DNA from: VAZQ01 sp963841705
Lineage (GTDB): Bacteria; Pseudomonadota; Alphaproteobacteria; Rhizobiales; Xanthobacteraceae
Length of the DNA stretch: 64,000 nucleotides
Direction of reading: 5' to 3'
Assembly: GCA_963841705.1 (NCBI GenBank)
Contig: CAWJDY010000040.1
Span: forward strand, 1-64,000
Of this stretch, positions 43,300 through 51,128 are shown in pieces. A program made the translations under genes and the position numbers. The notes beneath the pieces are model-generated. The model saw only the letters and a program-made list of their open reading frames with translations, was not told the DNA's origin and did not search any database. How positions within the stretch are numbered: position 1 is the first letter of the stretch; every line of letters starts with the position of its first letter.

Positions 43300-44541
43300 A
43301 TGAAGCGGCTCTACTTTCAAATATATCTTACGATTGTGGGAAGTCTGGTTCTCGTCGTGCTGACGGCGGGCTTGCTTTGGCACTTCGTCGCGGGCGTCCC
43401 ACCCTTCGGCCAGCCGTTCGAGATTGCCGGCGAAGTCGTTGCCGAGCTTGTTCCCGCCTCGAGTGCGCCGCTCGCGGTGCAACAGCAGGCGATCGACCGA
43501 TTAGCCCAGCGGCTCGACGCGGATTTAGCGCTCTATGGCCGCGGGAACGAGCCACTGGCCGCAGCCGGTCGACCGCTTCCAGCTCCCAGCCGCGGCAGTC
43601 GTACCGGAGGCTGGCTGCGAACGCCGGCTGGGCCCGCTGTTTCAATACCTCTGCCGGACGGTCGGTGGCTGGTGGCACGCCTTCCGCTCCGGCGCCGCCC
43701 CAGCGCGGGCGTACTCGCGGCCTTTCTCGGGGTAATCGCCCTCGTGGTCGCCCTCGGGGCCCATCCCGTCGTCAGGCGGCTCACGGGACGCCTCGAGCGA
43801 TTGCAACGTGGTGTCGAATCCCTTGGAGCGGGCGATCTGCGCGCGCGCGTCAAGGTCGAGGGCCGCGACGAGGTCGCGCAACTCGCCGAGAGCTTCAATC
43901 AGGCCGCGGCCCGCATCGAAAGCCTAGTCGACGCTCACAAAATGCTGCTCGCCCATGCGTCGCATGAGTTGCGGACGCCGCTAACCCGCATAAGGCTCGG
44001 TCTTGAGTTCGTTGAGGCGACACCCGAACGCAAACTGGAGCTTGAAGGAAATATTGCTGAGCTCGACCAACTCGTGGACGAAATACTTCTCGCAAGCCAA
44101 CTCGACGCAACCGAGCAACTGGATGTTCGTGAGGAAATTGACTTGGCCGCGCTCACGGCCGAGGAGTGCGCGCGGTACGACGACTGCTGCGTCGAAGGAA
44201 AGCCTGTGATGGTAAGTGGGGATCCGATGCTGATGCGTCGAATGATCCGCAACCTCGTCGAAAACGCCCGGCTGCATGGCAAGCCACCCATTGAGGTGAC
44301 CATCGGACGCCAAAACGGTCAGGCTGTACTCAATGTGTCGGATCGTGGACCAGTAATCGTCGCAGAGGCGCGTGAGCTGCTGTTTTCGCCTTTCTACCGG
44401 GCCCCCGGACAATACGGCGCGAAGGGCACCGGGCTCGGCTTGGCGCTGGTCAGGCAGATTGCACGACGACACGCCGGGGACGTCGCCTACAACCCTGAGC
44501 GAGGAAGCTGCTTCACCGTTACTTTGCCGGCCATCGCCTAG
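43300..44541 (+). CDS. sensor histidine kinase (CpxA/RstB-like)
   Basis: 413 residues. Membrane helix at 8-28, a periplasmic part of about 100 residues, second helix at about 135-155, HAMP, then HisKA with the phospho-His in HASHELRTPLTRIRLG, N-box NLVENARLHG and G-box GTGLGLALVRQIARRH. The G1 motif (DRGP instead of DxGxG) is somewhat degenerate. The periplasmic domain probably monitors envelope state together with the Spy-like protein. Confidence 0.9.
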   Translation: MKRLYFQIYLTIVGSLVLVVLTAGLLWHFVAGVPPFGQPFEIAGEVVAELVPASSAPLAVQQQAIDRLAQRLDADLALYGRGNEPLAAAGRPLPAPSRGSRTGGWLRTPAGPAVSIPLPDGRWLVARLPLRRRPSAGVLAAFLGVIALVVALGAHPVVRRLTGRLERLQRGVESLGAGDLRARVKVEGRDEVAQLAESFNQAAARIESLVDAHKMLLAHASHELRTPLTRIRLGLEFVEATPERKLELEGNIAELDQLVDEILLASQLDATEQLDVREEIDLAALTAEECARYDDCCVEGKPVMVSGDPMLMRRMIRNLVENARLHGKPPIEVTIGRQNGQAVLNVSDRGPVIVAEARELLFSPFYRAPGQYGAKGTGLGLALVRQIARRHAGDVAYNPERGSCFTVTLPAIA

Positions 44542-44595
44542 TACGATGATCGACAAATCAGTTACATATCTAAACGCTGGTTTTGAGGGTGATCG

Positions 44596-44846
44596 TCATG
44601 CTCGTAGCTTCACAATATTGTTCGGTGACGGCGACATGAGGCTACTTACGTGTTGTCCCCACGCATCAAGCGCGGTGCGGCGCTCATCAAGATATTCAAA
44701 CCGGTTATAGATCGCGGCTACGCCACGGATTGTGCCTCCCGAATGGTTGAGCACCTTATCGACCACATACGGCGCGATCTTTAGCCCCGCCATGCCGGTG
44801 GCCGCAGTGCGGCTGCCGTAAAAACAAAGCAGCATCCGCGCAGGCA
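44596..44846 (-). pseudogene. C-terminal fragment of tyrosine recombinase
   Basis: Reads GLKIAPYVVDKVLNHSGGTI then RGVAAIYNRFEYLDERRTAL, the last part of phage-type integrases; the tyrosine in AIYNRFEY is the usual nucleophile. The arginines and the rest of the catalytic domain are missing, so it cannot work. The fragment is fused at its 5' side to the end of a sedolisin fragment at about 44847. It marks past mobile-element activity in the island. Confidence 0.7.
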
Positions 44847-45449
44847 TCAAGCCGGGCGCTTACGAGACTTCCTGGTTGGCATCGCTGCGGCAGCAATCGA
44901 TGCTGCCTGTGCCAGCTTCGCTATCAGATCCTTGATGCTGGGCACCCCAATGCCGGTCACCATGTCGTAGCCGGGTCCGGCGTGATAGGCCCCGTTGCTC
45001 CCGTCCACGATATCCCGGAAGCACGGGGTACTCATGAGCGGGTAGATCATCGGATTGAGAAACGGCAAGGGAGACTTGCCGGCGTTCTGCCGAGCTTCGT
45101 TGAGCAGGGCGCATAGCCCGGCCCAAGTCGGCGCGCTCCAACTGGTTCCACCGATCTGAATGGGCTTTCCATTGAACACAAGGAAAGCGCCGTCATTGGG
45201 ATCGGCCGCAAGACTGACGTCCGGGACGAGACGATCGTTGCCCGCCGGCATCCCGGGTCCGCTCTGCCATGGCGGTCGAGGGAACAGGATGCTCCTGCCG
45301 CCGCCCCCGCTTGCCCAGCCACGCTCGGCCTGTACCTGCCCGTTCGATTTGAGCGTCAAGCCTTGCGGCGGTGCCCACTCCCATGTCTGCTCTTTGAGGT
45401 GAACCGGCCGTTGCTGTTGCAGCGCGGTAAATTCGGGTTTTGACCCCAA
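44847..45449 (-). pseudogene. C-terminal fragment of S53 family peptidase (sedolisin/kumamolisin)
   Basis: 200 residues. It keeps the catalytic serine motif GGTSWSAPTWAGLCALLN and the C-terminal calcium-site region CFRDIVDGSNGAYHAGPGYD, but lacks the pro-domain and the Glu/Asp pair of the active site. The frame starts with MGSKPEFTALQQQRP, not related to the enzyme's true N-terminus. Likely a broken gene. Confidence 0.7.
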
Positions 45450-45465
45450 GGAGACATAAACGGGG

Positions 45466-46227
45466 TTGAAATTCCGCGGCGCCAGCGGTCTCGCGCGCTC
45501 CGCGCAGCCGGCACGACCGGCCAGCCGGGGTCACCTGCCGTCGATACCACCCGCGCAGGCACAGCCGGCGAAGGTGTTCGTCGCGGCGCAAGGCTCCGAC
45601 AGCAATCCCTGCACCTTCGCGCAACCCTGCCTCAGCTTCCAGCACGCGCACGACACCGTAGCCGCGGGCGGCGTGATCGACGTGCTCGGCCCCGCCGACT
45701 ACGGGGTGGTGACCATTACCAAGGCGATCAGCATCCAAGGCCACGGCTTCGCCGGGCTCGCGGTCACGAGCGGCAACGGCATCACCATCAACGCCGGCGC
45801 CAGCGACAAGGTAAGCCTGCGCGGGCTGCTGATCGACGGCGTCGGCTCGGGCAGCAACGGACTGGATTTCTTTCTGTATGGGCCTGGAGCCGTCCAATTC
45901 GCCGTCAGCGACAGCGACTTTTCGAACAACGGCGCGGATGGCGTGCTCGTCGACTTGCTTCACAGGACCTACAATCTGGTCAATGTCATGCTGCGGAACG
46001 TGAACGCTTCCAACAATGTCAGCACCGATATAGCCGTTGTTTCAGGCGGCGTGAACACCTTCGTCTGGCTCACGAAGTCGACGATCACCGGCAACGGCGT
46101 GGGGCTTGCGGTCACATGCGGGAGTGGAACGATCAACAGCTTTGGCGACAACAGCCTCGCCGGCAACTTCACCAACGGCCAGCCCGTCGACGGCAGCCCC
46201 TGTGGCAGCCCGATTCCGCTGAGATAG
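45466..46227 (+). CDS. right-handed beta-helix repeat protein
   Basis: 253 residues. The conserved lead AKVFVAAQGSDSNPCTFAQP and the strand repeats (ITKAISIQGHGFAGL, ITINAGASDKVSLRGLLIDG) mark a pectin-lyase-like parallel beta-helix. A signal peptide is not evident in the first 35 residues, which read like chance sequence (MKFRGASGLARSAQ), so the natural start may be lost or internal. The chain is shorter than I recall for the family. The start lies head-to-head with the sedolisin fragment; this may be a rearranged, non-secreted remnant. Confidence 0.6.
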   Translation: MKFRGASGLARSAQPARPASRGHLPSIPPAQAQPAKVFVAAQGSDSNPCTFAQPCLSFQHAHDTVAAGGVIDVLGPADYGVVTITKAISIQGHGFAGLAVTSGNGITINAGASDKVSLRGLLIDGVGSGSNGLDFFLYGPGAVQFAVSDSDFSNNGADGVLVDLLHRTYNLVNVMLRNVNASNNVSTDIAVVSGGVNTFVWLTKSTITGNGVGLAVTCGSGTINSFGDNSLAGNFTNGQPVDGSPCGSPIPLR

Positions 46228-46319
46228 CGGCGGACTGGTCATGCGCTCTTTACCTCAGGGGCAGAAACAGCGTCCGATAAGCTCGAATGGGGTATTCGGC
46301 CCTCGTAACACCATCGCTT

Positions 46320-46781
46320 TCATGGATACATTCCGTGTGGATGGCCAATAAAATCGTGCGCGTAGAACGAGGCCGCACATGCGACTACCTGAACCACGAA
46401 GAGGTCGAGGGGCAATAGGAGGCATGTACACGCTCCCACCAGAAACACAGGAATGAAGAAAAAGGGCGTATTGTTGCCTTCGTCACCGAGGTACCTCGTT
46501 GAGACGAGATGATCTTTGGCATAATAGGCGTGGTGGAAGTTGATTTGGTTGCGAAAGAACTTACCACCCACCCATTGGATGGTGGCCAAGCTTGTAATGC
46601 ATGAGTGTCTGCGCAAATGACATGACCAAATGCGTAGCCACGCCGACCACGAAAAATAGGGAAAGCTCCGGAAGGAGCCGCGGTACTGCCTGGAGTATGA
46701 CTGCCTCCTCAGCTTTAAGGCCTCCAATCTAATACATATAGCCCGTGCTGACAGTTCGATGATAGTGCGCGAAATCGACAC
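46320..46781 (-). pseudogene. probable fragment of membrane di-iron enzyme (desaturase/hydroxylase-like)
   Basis: From about 46580 to 46320 it reads FFRNQINFHHAYYAKDHLVS then GDEGNNTPFFFIPVFLVGA and a second helix ending in AHDFIGHPHGMYP. The histidine clusters and helices fit fatty-acid hydroxylase/sterol desaturase-like proteins. The first 50 residues of the frame look random, so the 5' part is lost or frame-shifted. The family is a weak guess. Confidence 0.35.
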
Positions 46782-47071
46782 GGCCTTTGCGAAGAAGGCG
46801 ATTGAGAAACACGAGTTCCGCTGTAGCGGTGATCGTCAGCAACGGATCATGGCTTGGCTCTTGCCTCGCATCAAGAATTCATAACGAGGACAGCGGCCCA
46901 TATAAAAGCCCAGGAACGGGTTCCGCACGTTGGTTGATTTGCAAGGTCTCTTGAGGCCGACTTTGGGTCCCGGAGGGATTTGCTGCCGACGGCTTAGGCC
47001 TGACCGAGTGACCAATTACCTCCTGTAGCCCCAGCCTTCGCGTCCGGGGTTATTTGACCCAAAGCACACCT

Positions 47072-48082
47072 TTAACCGTTGCGGAATGTATAGCTATAGC
47101 CGTTAAGGGCAGGAGCACCGCCAAGATGCGCATAAAGCACTTTCGATCCCTTGGGGAAGAAGCCCTTCCGAACTAAGTCGACCATTCCTTGCATGGACTT
47201 ACCCTCGTACACCGGATCAGTGATCATGCCTTCCAACCGCGCAGACAGGCGAATTGCCTCCACGGTCTCCTTCGAGGGCACACCGTAGACTGGGTATGCG
47301 TATTCCTCATTCAGCACGATGTCTTCAGCGGTAATTGTCTTGCCTCCGACTAACTCCGACGTCTTCTGCGCGATATCGAGGACCTGCGCCTTCGTCTGTA
47401 CTGGGGTGCAAGAGGCGTCGATTCCGATCACATTTCGCTGCCGCCCGTCGGCGGCAAAGCCGACCACCATGCCCGCATGGGTTGACCCGGTGACAGTGCA
47501 GACGATCACGTAGTCGAAGCGCAGATGCATTTCTCTTTCCTGCGCCCTCACCTCCTCGGCAAAACCTACGTAACCGAGGCCACCCAATTTATGGACAGAT
47601 GCGCCGGCCGGAATGGCGTAGGGTTTGCCGCCCTTGGCCTTCACGTCTTCCAGCGCCTTGGTCCAGCTTTCGCGGATGCCGATGTCGAAGCTCTCGTCCA
47701 CCAATTGAGTCTCGGCGCCCATGATCCGAGATAGCAGGATGTTGCCAACCCGATCATAGACTGCGTCCTCATGCGGCACCCAGCTCTCCTGGATTAGTCG
47801 GCACTTCATCCCGAGCTTGGCCGCTACTGCTGCCACCATTCGCGTATGGTTCGACTGCACGCCGCCGATTGAAACCAGTGTGTCGGCGTTGCTCGCGATC
47901 ACGTCAGGCACGATATATTCGAGCTTGCGCAGCTTGTTACCGCCGCAAGCGAGACCGGAGTTACAGTCCTCCCGCTTGGCGAAAATCTCTACGTCCCCGC
48001 CCAAATGCGCCGTCAGGCGGAACAATTTTTCGATTGGGGTCGGTCCAAAGGTCAATTTATAACGCTCAAATTTAGATAGCAT
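47072..48082 (-). CDS. acdS: 1-aminocyclopropane-1-carboxylate deaminase
   Basis: 336 residues, full length for the family. PLP lysine in ACGGNKLRKLEY (about residue 50), the substrate region SIGGVQSNHTRMVAAVAAKLG, GLGYVGFAEEV, CTVTGSTHAGMVVGF, and DPVYEGKSMQGMVDLV with the conserved Tyr-Glu pair that separates ACC deaminase from D-cysteine desulfhydrase. It breaks the plant ethylene precursor ACC into 2-oxobutanoate and ammonia. No acdR regulator adjoins it and I saw no sigma-54 promoter upstream. Lies in the island, with lower GC at the upstream flank (48090-48170), which fits acquisition by transfer. Confidence 0.92.
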   Translation of the reverse strand: MLSKFERYKLTFGPTPIEKLFRLTAHLGGDVEIFAKREDCNSGLACGGNKLRKLEYIVPDVIASNADTLVSIGGVQSNHTRMVAAVAAKLGMKCRLIQESWVPHEDAVYDRVGNILLSRIMGAETQLVDESFDIGIRESWTKALEDVKAKGGKPYAIPAGASVHKLGGLGYVGFAEEVRAQEREMHLRFDYVIVCTVTGSTHAGMVVGFAADGRQRNVIGIDASCTPVQTKAQVLDIAQKTSELVGGKTITAEDIVLNEEYAYPVYGVPSKETVEAIRLSARLEGMITDPVYEGKSMQGMVDLVRKGFFPKGSKVLYAHLGGAPALNGYSYTFRNG

Positions 48083-48413
48083 CGCAGTGGGTTCCCTTTG
48101 CGGTCGCGAACGATAAAAAATATCAAAATCCCTGCGAAAGGTGCTCTCGATTATAATGCCTTATCTCGCGTCGCCATCAAAGTGGCGGCCGGCCCGTTAG
48201 GTCTGCTTACAGGGGTACTGCCGATATAAGGCTCAGGCGCTAAATGGCGCCGAACCGCAACCTCTGCCCATTCAGGACTTCAGGCCGCTGACTAATCCCC
48301 CTCAATTCGGTATCCTGCTGCGTGCTCCTGGCTCGTGGCGGGTCAGATGCTATCGTACTTTAGAGCAGACGAGAGGATGCGGGATTCCCTCTGTATTGCG
48401 CAAGGAGACAAAG
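48083..48413. other. 331-bp divergent intergenic region
   Basis: Separates acdS and the DUF3551 gene, so both promoters should lie here. The AT-rich stretch near 48115-48165 (GATAAAAAATATCAAAATC) is the best place for the acdS promoter. CAAGGAGAC before 48414 is the ribosome site for the DUF3551 gene. No recognisable operator. Confidence 0.4.
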
Positions 48414-48662
48414 ATGCGAATGGCAGCCGTGTTATCAATCCTTTTCACCACTCTATCGCTTGGCACTGACGCCGCCTTGGCAGCGCCGTGGTGCACCCAA
48501 TACGGCGGTGCGCTTAGCGGCGGAACGAACTGCGGCTTCTATTCCTATCAGCAGTGCATGGCGAATGCCTGGGGCAACGGCGGGTTCTGCAGACGCAACT
48601 CGTTTGAGGACCCGTACTGGATCGGCCGCACGACATACAGGCGCTATCGCTCGCGCGATTAG
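48414..48662 (+). CDS. DUF3551 domain protein, exported
   Basis: 82 residues from ATG 48414 with CAAGGAGAC before it. Signal peptide (MAAVLSILFTTLSLGTDAALA) then the short DUF3551 motif APWCTQYGGALSGGTNCGFY with SYQQCMANAWGNGGFC. The cysteines could form disulfides in the periplasm. DUF3551 is largely found in rhizobial relatives; function unknown. Confidence 0.8.
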   Translation: MRMAAVLSILFTTLSLGTDAALAAPWCTQYGGALSGGTNCGFYSYQQCMANAWGNGGFCRRNSFEDPYWIGRTTYRRYRSRD

Positions 48663-48876
48663 GCAGTGCGGTCACGGACAGCGGCCAGAACCGTCCCCTC
48701 ACGCACCCCAAAGCGCTCAAGCCCTTCTTACGCTTTACGCCGCCGCGCAACGCCGAACTCGCGACCGTCTCGTTCGACGCCGCGAAAGCGGGAAAATTAT
48801 CGCGCGGCGCGGGTGATCAAGGCGGAATGAGTCGCTTCGTTGCTTCGCCGCCGCCGGTGGCCTAATGAGTTATGGG

Positions 48877-49068
48877 GCTAGTCTTTCGGAAGCGTATCGA
48901 CAGGCTGCCGTTTACATCGGCCGAATTCTCAAGGGAGAGAAGCCGGCCGACCTCCCGGTGCAGGCGGCCGTGAGAGTCGAACTGGTGATCAACCTCAACA
49001 CTGCAAGGACCTTCGGCCTCACTGTTCCGCTGCCGCTTCTCGGCCGCGCCGACGAGGTGATCGAATAG
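48877..49068 (+). pseudogene. fragment of PF04392-type ABC binding protein (copy 2)
   Basis: EAYRQAAVYIGRILKGEKP, then ADLPVQAAVRVELVINLNTA and the normal end VPLPLLGRADEVIE. Only the last about 60 residues of a roughly 320-residue gene remain. The upstream segment is not in frame with any other part. Confidence 0.7.
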
Positions 49069-49584
49069 GGCTGCGTTTTGCTGCGGTGCATGAGTCCGCT
49101 TATTTGCAGGTTTTCGGACGCCGGCCAACGACGATCTGATGACACGCTCTGGCAGCCGGCGTCCGAAAAGCGCCAAGGCACGAAATCGCGGGAGGTAGGC
49201 CTCGGTCGGCCGTGCGGCAAGCTCAGCTATGGGGAAAGACCATCGACCATTATCGGAATACGGACGCTTCCAACAATCTTTTTGTCAAGCTCCCAATCAT
49301 GAGTTATGCCGAGCGCTCCTATTTGTAGGTCGCCAAGCCGATGACTATCTAAAAGAAGCATGTCAGCAATTCCGTCATAACTGCATGCAAGGCGGATCGA
49401 GTCTTCGTTCACCACTGGAATGCTTCGTGTCACGACAAGCAACTCGAACTTTCTCTTCAGTTGCAAAAAAGCACGGTGCGATCGTGCTGCGGCAGAAGTG
49501 GTCGCGCAGCTAGGTGGAAGCGCGGCTCGCCAACCTCTCGCCCTGCTTGATCGGCATGGAGGCCTGCGTCGGCGCGCATGAGCG
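49069..49584. other. 516-bp region with gene remnant and 15-bp inverted repeat
   Basis: No intact gene. TTTTCGGACGCCGGC (49111-49125) and its exact complement (49155-49169) form a stem with a 29-base loop just after the binding-protein fragment. A TrpF-like fragment lies at 49227-49470 on the minus strand. Confidence 0.5.
49227..49470 (-). pseudogene. TrpF-like (phosphoribosylanthranilate isomerase) fragment
   Basis: Reads RSIPVVNEDSIRLACSYDGI then ADMLLLDSHRLGDLQIGAL and GITHDWELDKKIV, the middle of the PRAI barrel, ending at a stop after MVDGLSP. The N-terminal third and the phosphate-binding end are missing. This is a remnant; the real trpF must be elsewhere. Confidence 0.6.
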
Positions 49585-50169
49585 TTAGGCGGCGGCTTGT
49601 CCGGCCTTGGTCGCCTCATTGACCTCCACCAGGCGGCCGTTCTTCACATCGTAAATGTAGCCGTAGATCGGGATGTTCTTCGGCACCAACGGATGATTGC
49701 GGATGCGTACAACGTCCTCAACCACGCTTCCGGCGAGGTCGCTGATCGTGTGCCATTTGATGAACTTGCCATCGATCGAGCCCGGGCCCTTGCCGACGTC
49801 GCGCCAGCCGGCTTCGCCGAGCTGTGCGGTGTCGAGGCTTTTCGCCAGCAGATCGCCCATCACCTGGTCGGTGAATGTCTCCATGCCGCAATTGGTGTGA
49901 TGGATCACGAACCATTCGCCAGTGCCGAGCAGCTTGGTGGAGATCACGAGCGAGCGGATCGCGTCATCGGTCGCTCGGCCGCCGGCGTTGCGGATCACAT
50001 GGGCGTCGCCTTCGGCAAGGCCGGCGTATTTGGCGGGGTCGAGTCGGGCGTCCATGCAGGTGAGGATGGCGAAACGCCGCGCAGGCGGCATGGCGAGCTT
50101 GCCCTTGTCTCCGAAACTGGCGGCATAGGCTTCGTTGGCGGCGAGCACTTCCTGCAAGATTGGAGCCAT
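49585..50169 (-). CDS. beta-class carbonic anhydrase
   Basis: 194 residues from ATG 50169 (MAPILQEVLAANEAY), which has GGGAGGGATT before it; the longer frame from 50235 is less likely. Zinc ligands Cys in ILTCMDARLDP and His-Cys in VIHHTNCGMETF, with the Asp-Arg dyad in CMDAR. Catalyses CO2/bicarbonate exchange in the cytoplasm. The end VKNGRLVEVNEA is typical of this type II beta form. Stands alone. Confidence 0.9.
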   Translation of the reverse strand: MAPILQEVLAANEAYAASFGDKGKLAMPPARRFAILTCMDARLDPAKYAGLAEGDAHVIRNAGGRATDDAIRSLVISTKLLGTGEWFVIHHTNCGMETFTDQVMGDLLAKSLDTAQLGEAGWRDVGKGPGSIDGKFIKWHTISDLAGSVVEDVVRIRNHPLVPKNIPIYGYIYDVKNGRLVEVNEATKAGQAAA

Positions 50170-50222
50170 GTGAATCCCTCCCTCGGGAAGCTGTCCACCC
50201 CGTTCGGGCGCGTCCCGGGTGC

Positions 50223-50639
50223 TCATGTACGCCACCCAAAGCCTTCACCGTCAATCCACGCCTTTATTTGTGTATAGCACGCCTCGCACAACATCCTGTC
50301 CCGCATCTGAGGTTCAACATAGTGCTTCCACTCTGCGTCGGGCACATTGAACATCTCCGGCCATAGCGTGCCGCATTTGACGCAAAGGTTGGGGTACTCG
50401 ATAAAGGGGATGCGTCCCTTGTCGTTGAGGAGTTTTTCCCATCTTTTTGCTTGCTCATCCGTAAGGTCTGAGCCGGGTGATATTCTCAGCTTTCGGTACA
50501 CGCACCCGCAGCTCAGCAGTTGGCCGCCGCAGAAGGGACACACCTCCATATCGCATTCAAGGATATGCCGCCGACCTTCCTTTACGCCGCAATCGCCGCA
50601 GGTTGCGCGGCGGATCATCTTGCCCTTGCTTGCGCCCAT
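50223..50639 (-). CDS. cysteine-rich zinc-binding-like protein of unknown function
   Basis: 138 residues from ATG 50639. Pairs of cysteines: CGDCG, VCPFCGGQLLSCGC, LCVKCG and LCEACYTQ. A central helix (LTDEQAKRWEKLLNDKG) lies between. It resembles small zinc-ribbon proteins without a named role. No fused domain. Confidence 0.6.
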   Translation of the reverse strand: MGASKGKMIRRATCGDCGVKEGRRHILECDMEVCPFCGGQLLSCGCVYRKLRISPGSDLTDEQAKRWEKLLNDKGRIPFIEYPNLCVKCGTLWPEMFNVPDAEWKHYVEPQMRDRMLCEACYTQIKAWIDGEGFGWRT

Positions 50640-51128
50640 GACCTCACGCCCGCCTCCCTCACTTAAAGGTGTGCTACCGGGTGAACCATCGTTACACTGT
50701 GGACTCCGCTTTTCCCGACCCGTAAGTGCAACTGCGGGTACACACATCGGTTGGGGCGCACGCCGGTTCGCCGGTCAAAGTTGGTGCGGAATGTTCGGCA
50801 CTTTGTCCCGTAAATCGAGGCTACCCGCGCGGGTGTGCGAAGAGAATCGGGCGGCCTCAATTGTCGTTCAAAACGTGCGCGGGCAATCAAATCTGCGCGA
50901 TGAACTGCGATTAGCGAGAATCCTGCCGCTGCTGGAATGCGTCAGAACGCGGAATTCAGGCCCATGTAAGGAATAAAGTGATGCGTCTTTTTATGTGACG
51001 GTCTTGGCCAAGGTGAGGTGGCTGGATTTTTCGATGATCTTCCAGTCATCACATAGCGGAATTGCCATGATTCAGCCAAAGCTTTTTAAGATTCATGCTT
51101 GCAATCAAAGCGGGGCAGGGGGACGCAA
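50640..51128. other. 489-bp region, no gene supported
   Basis: Frames here have no family resemblance and poor composition. The right end (51080-51128) includes the likely start region of the secreted protein gene, with GGGGCAGGGGGAC before GTG 51129. Otherwise nothing is seen. Confidence 0.45.

Noticed and set aside
48083..48413. Sigma-54 or NifA site upstream of acdS
   Set aside because: No GG-N10-GC promoter core or TGT-N10-ACA site could be found by eye in the leader.
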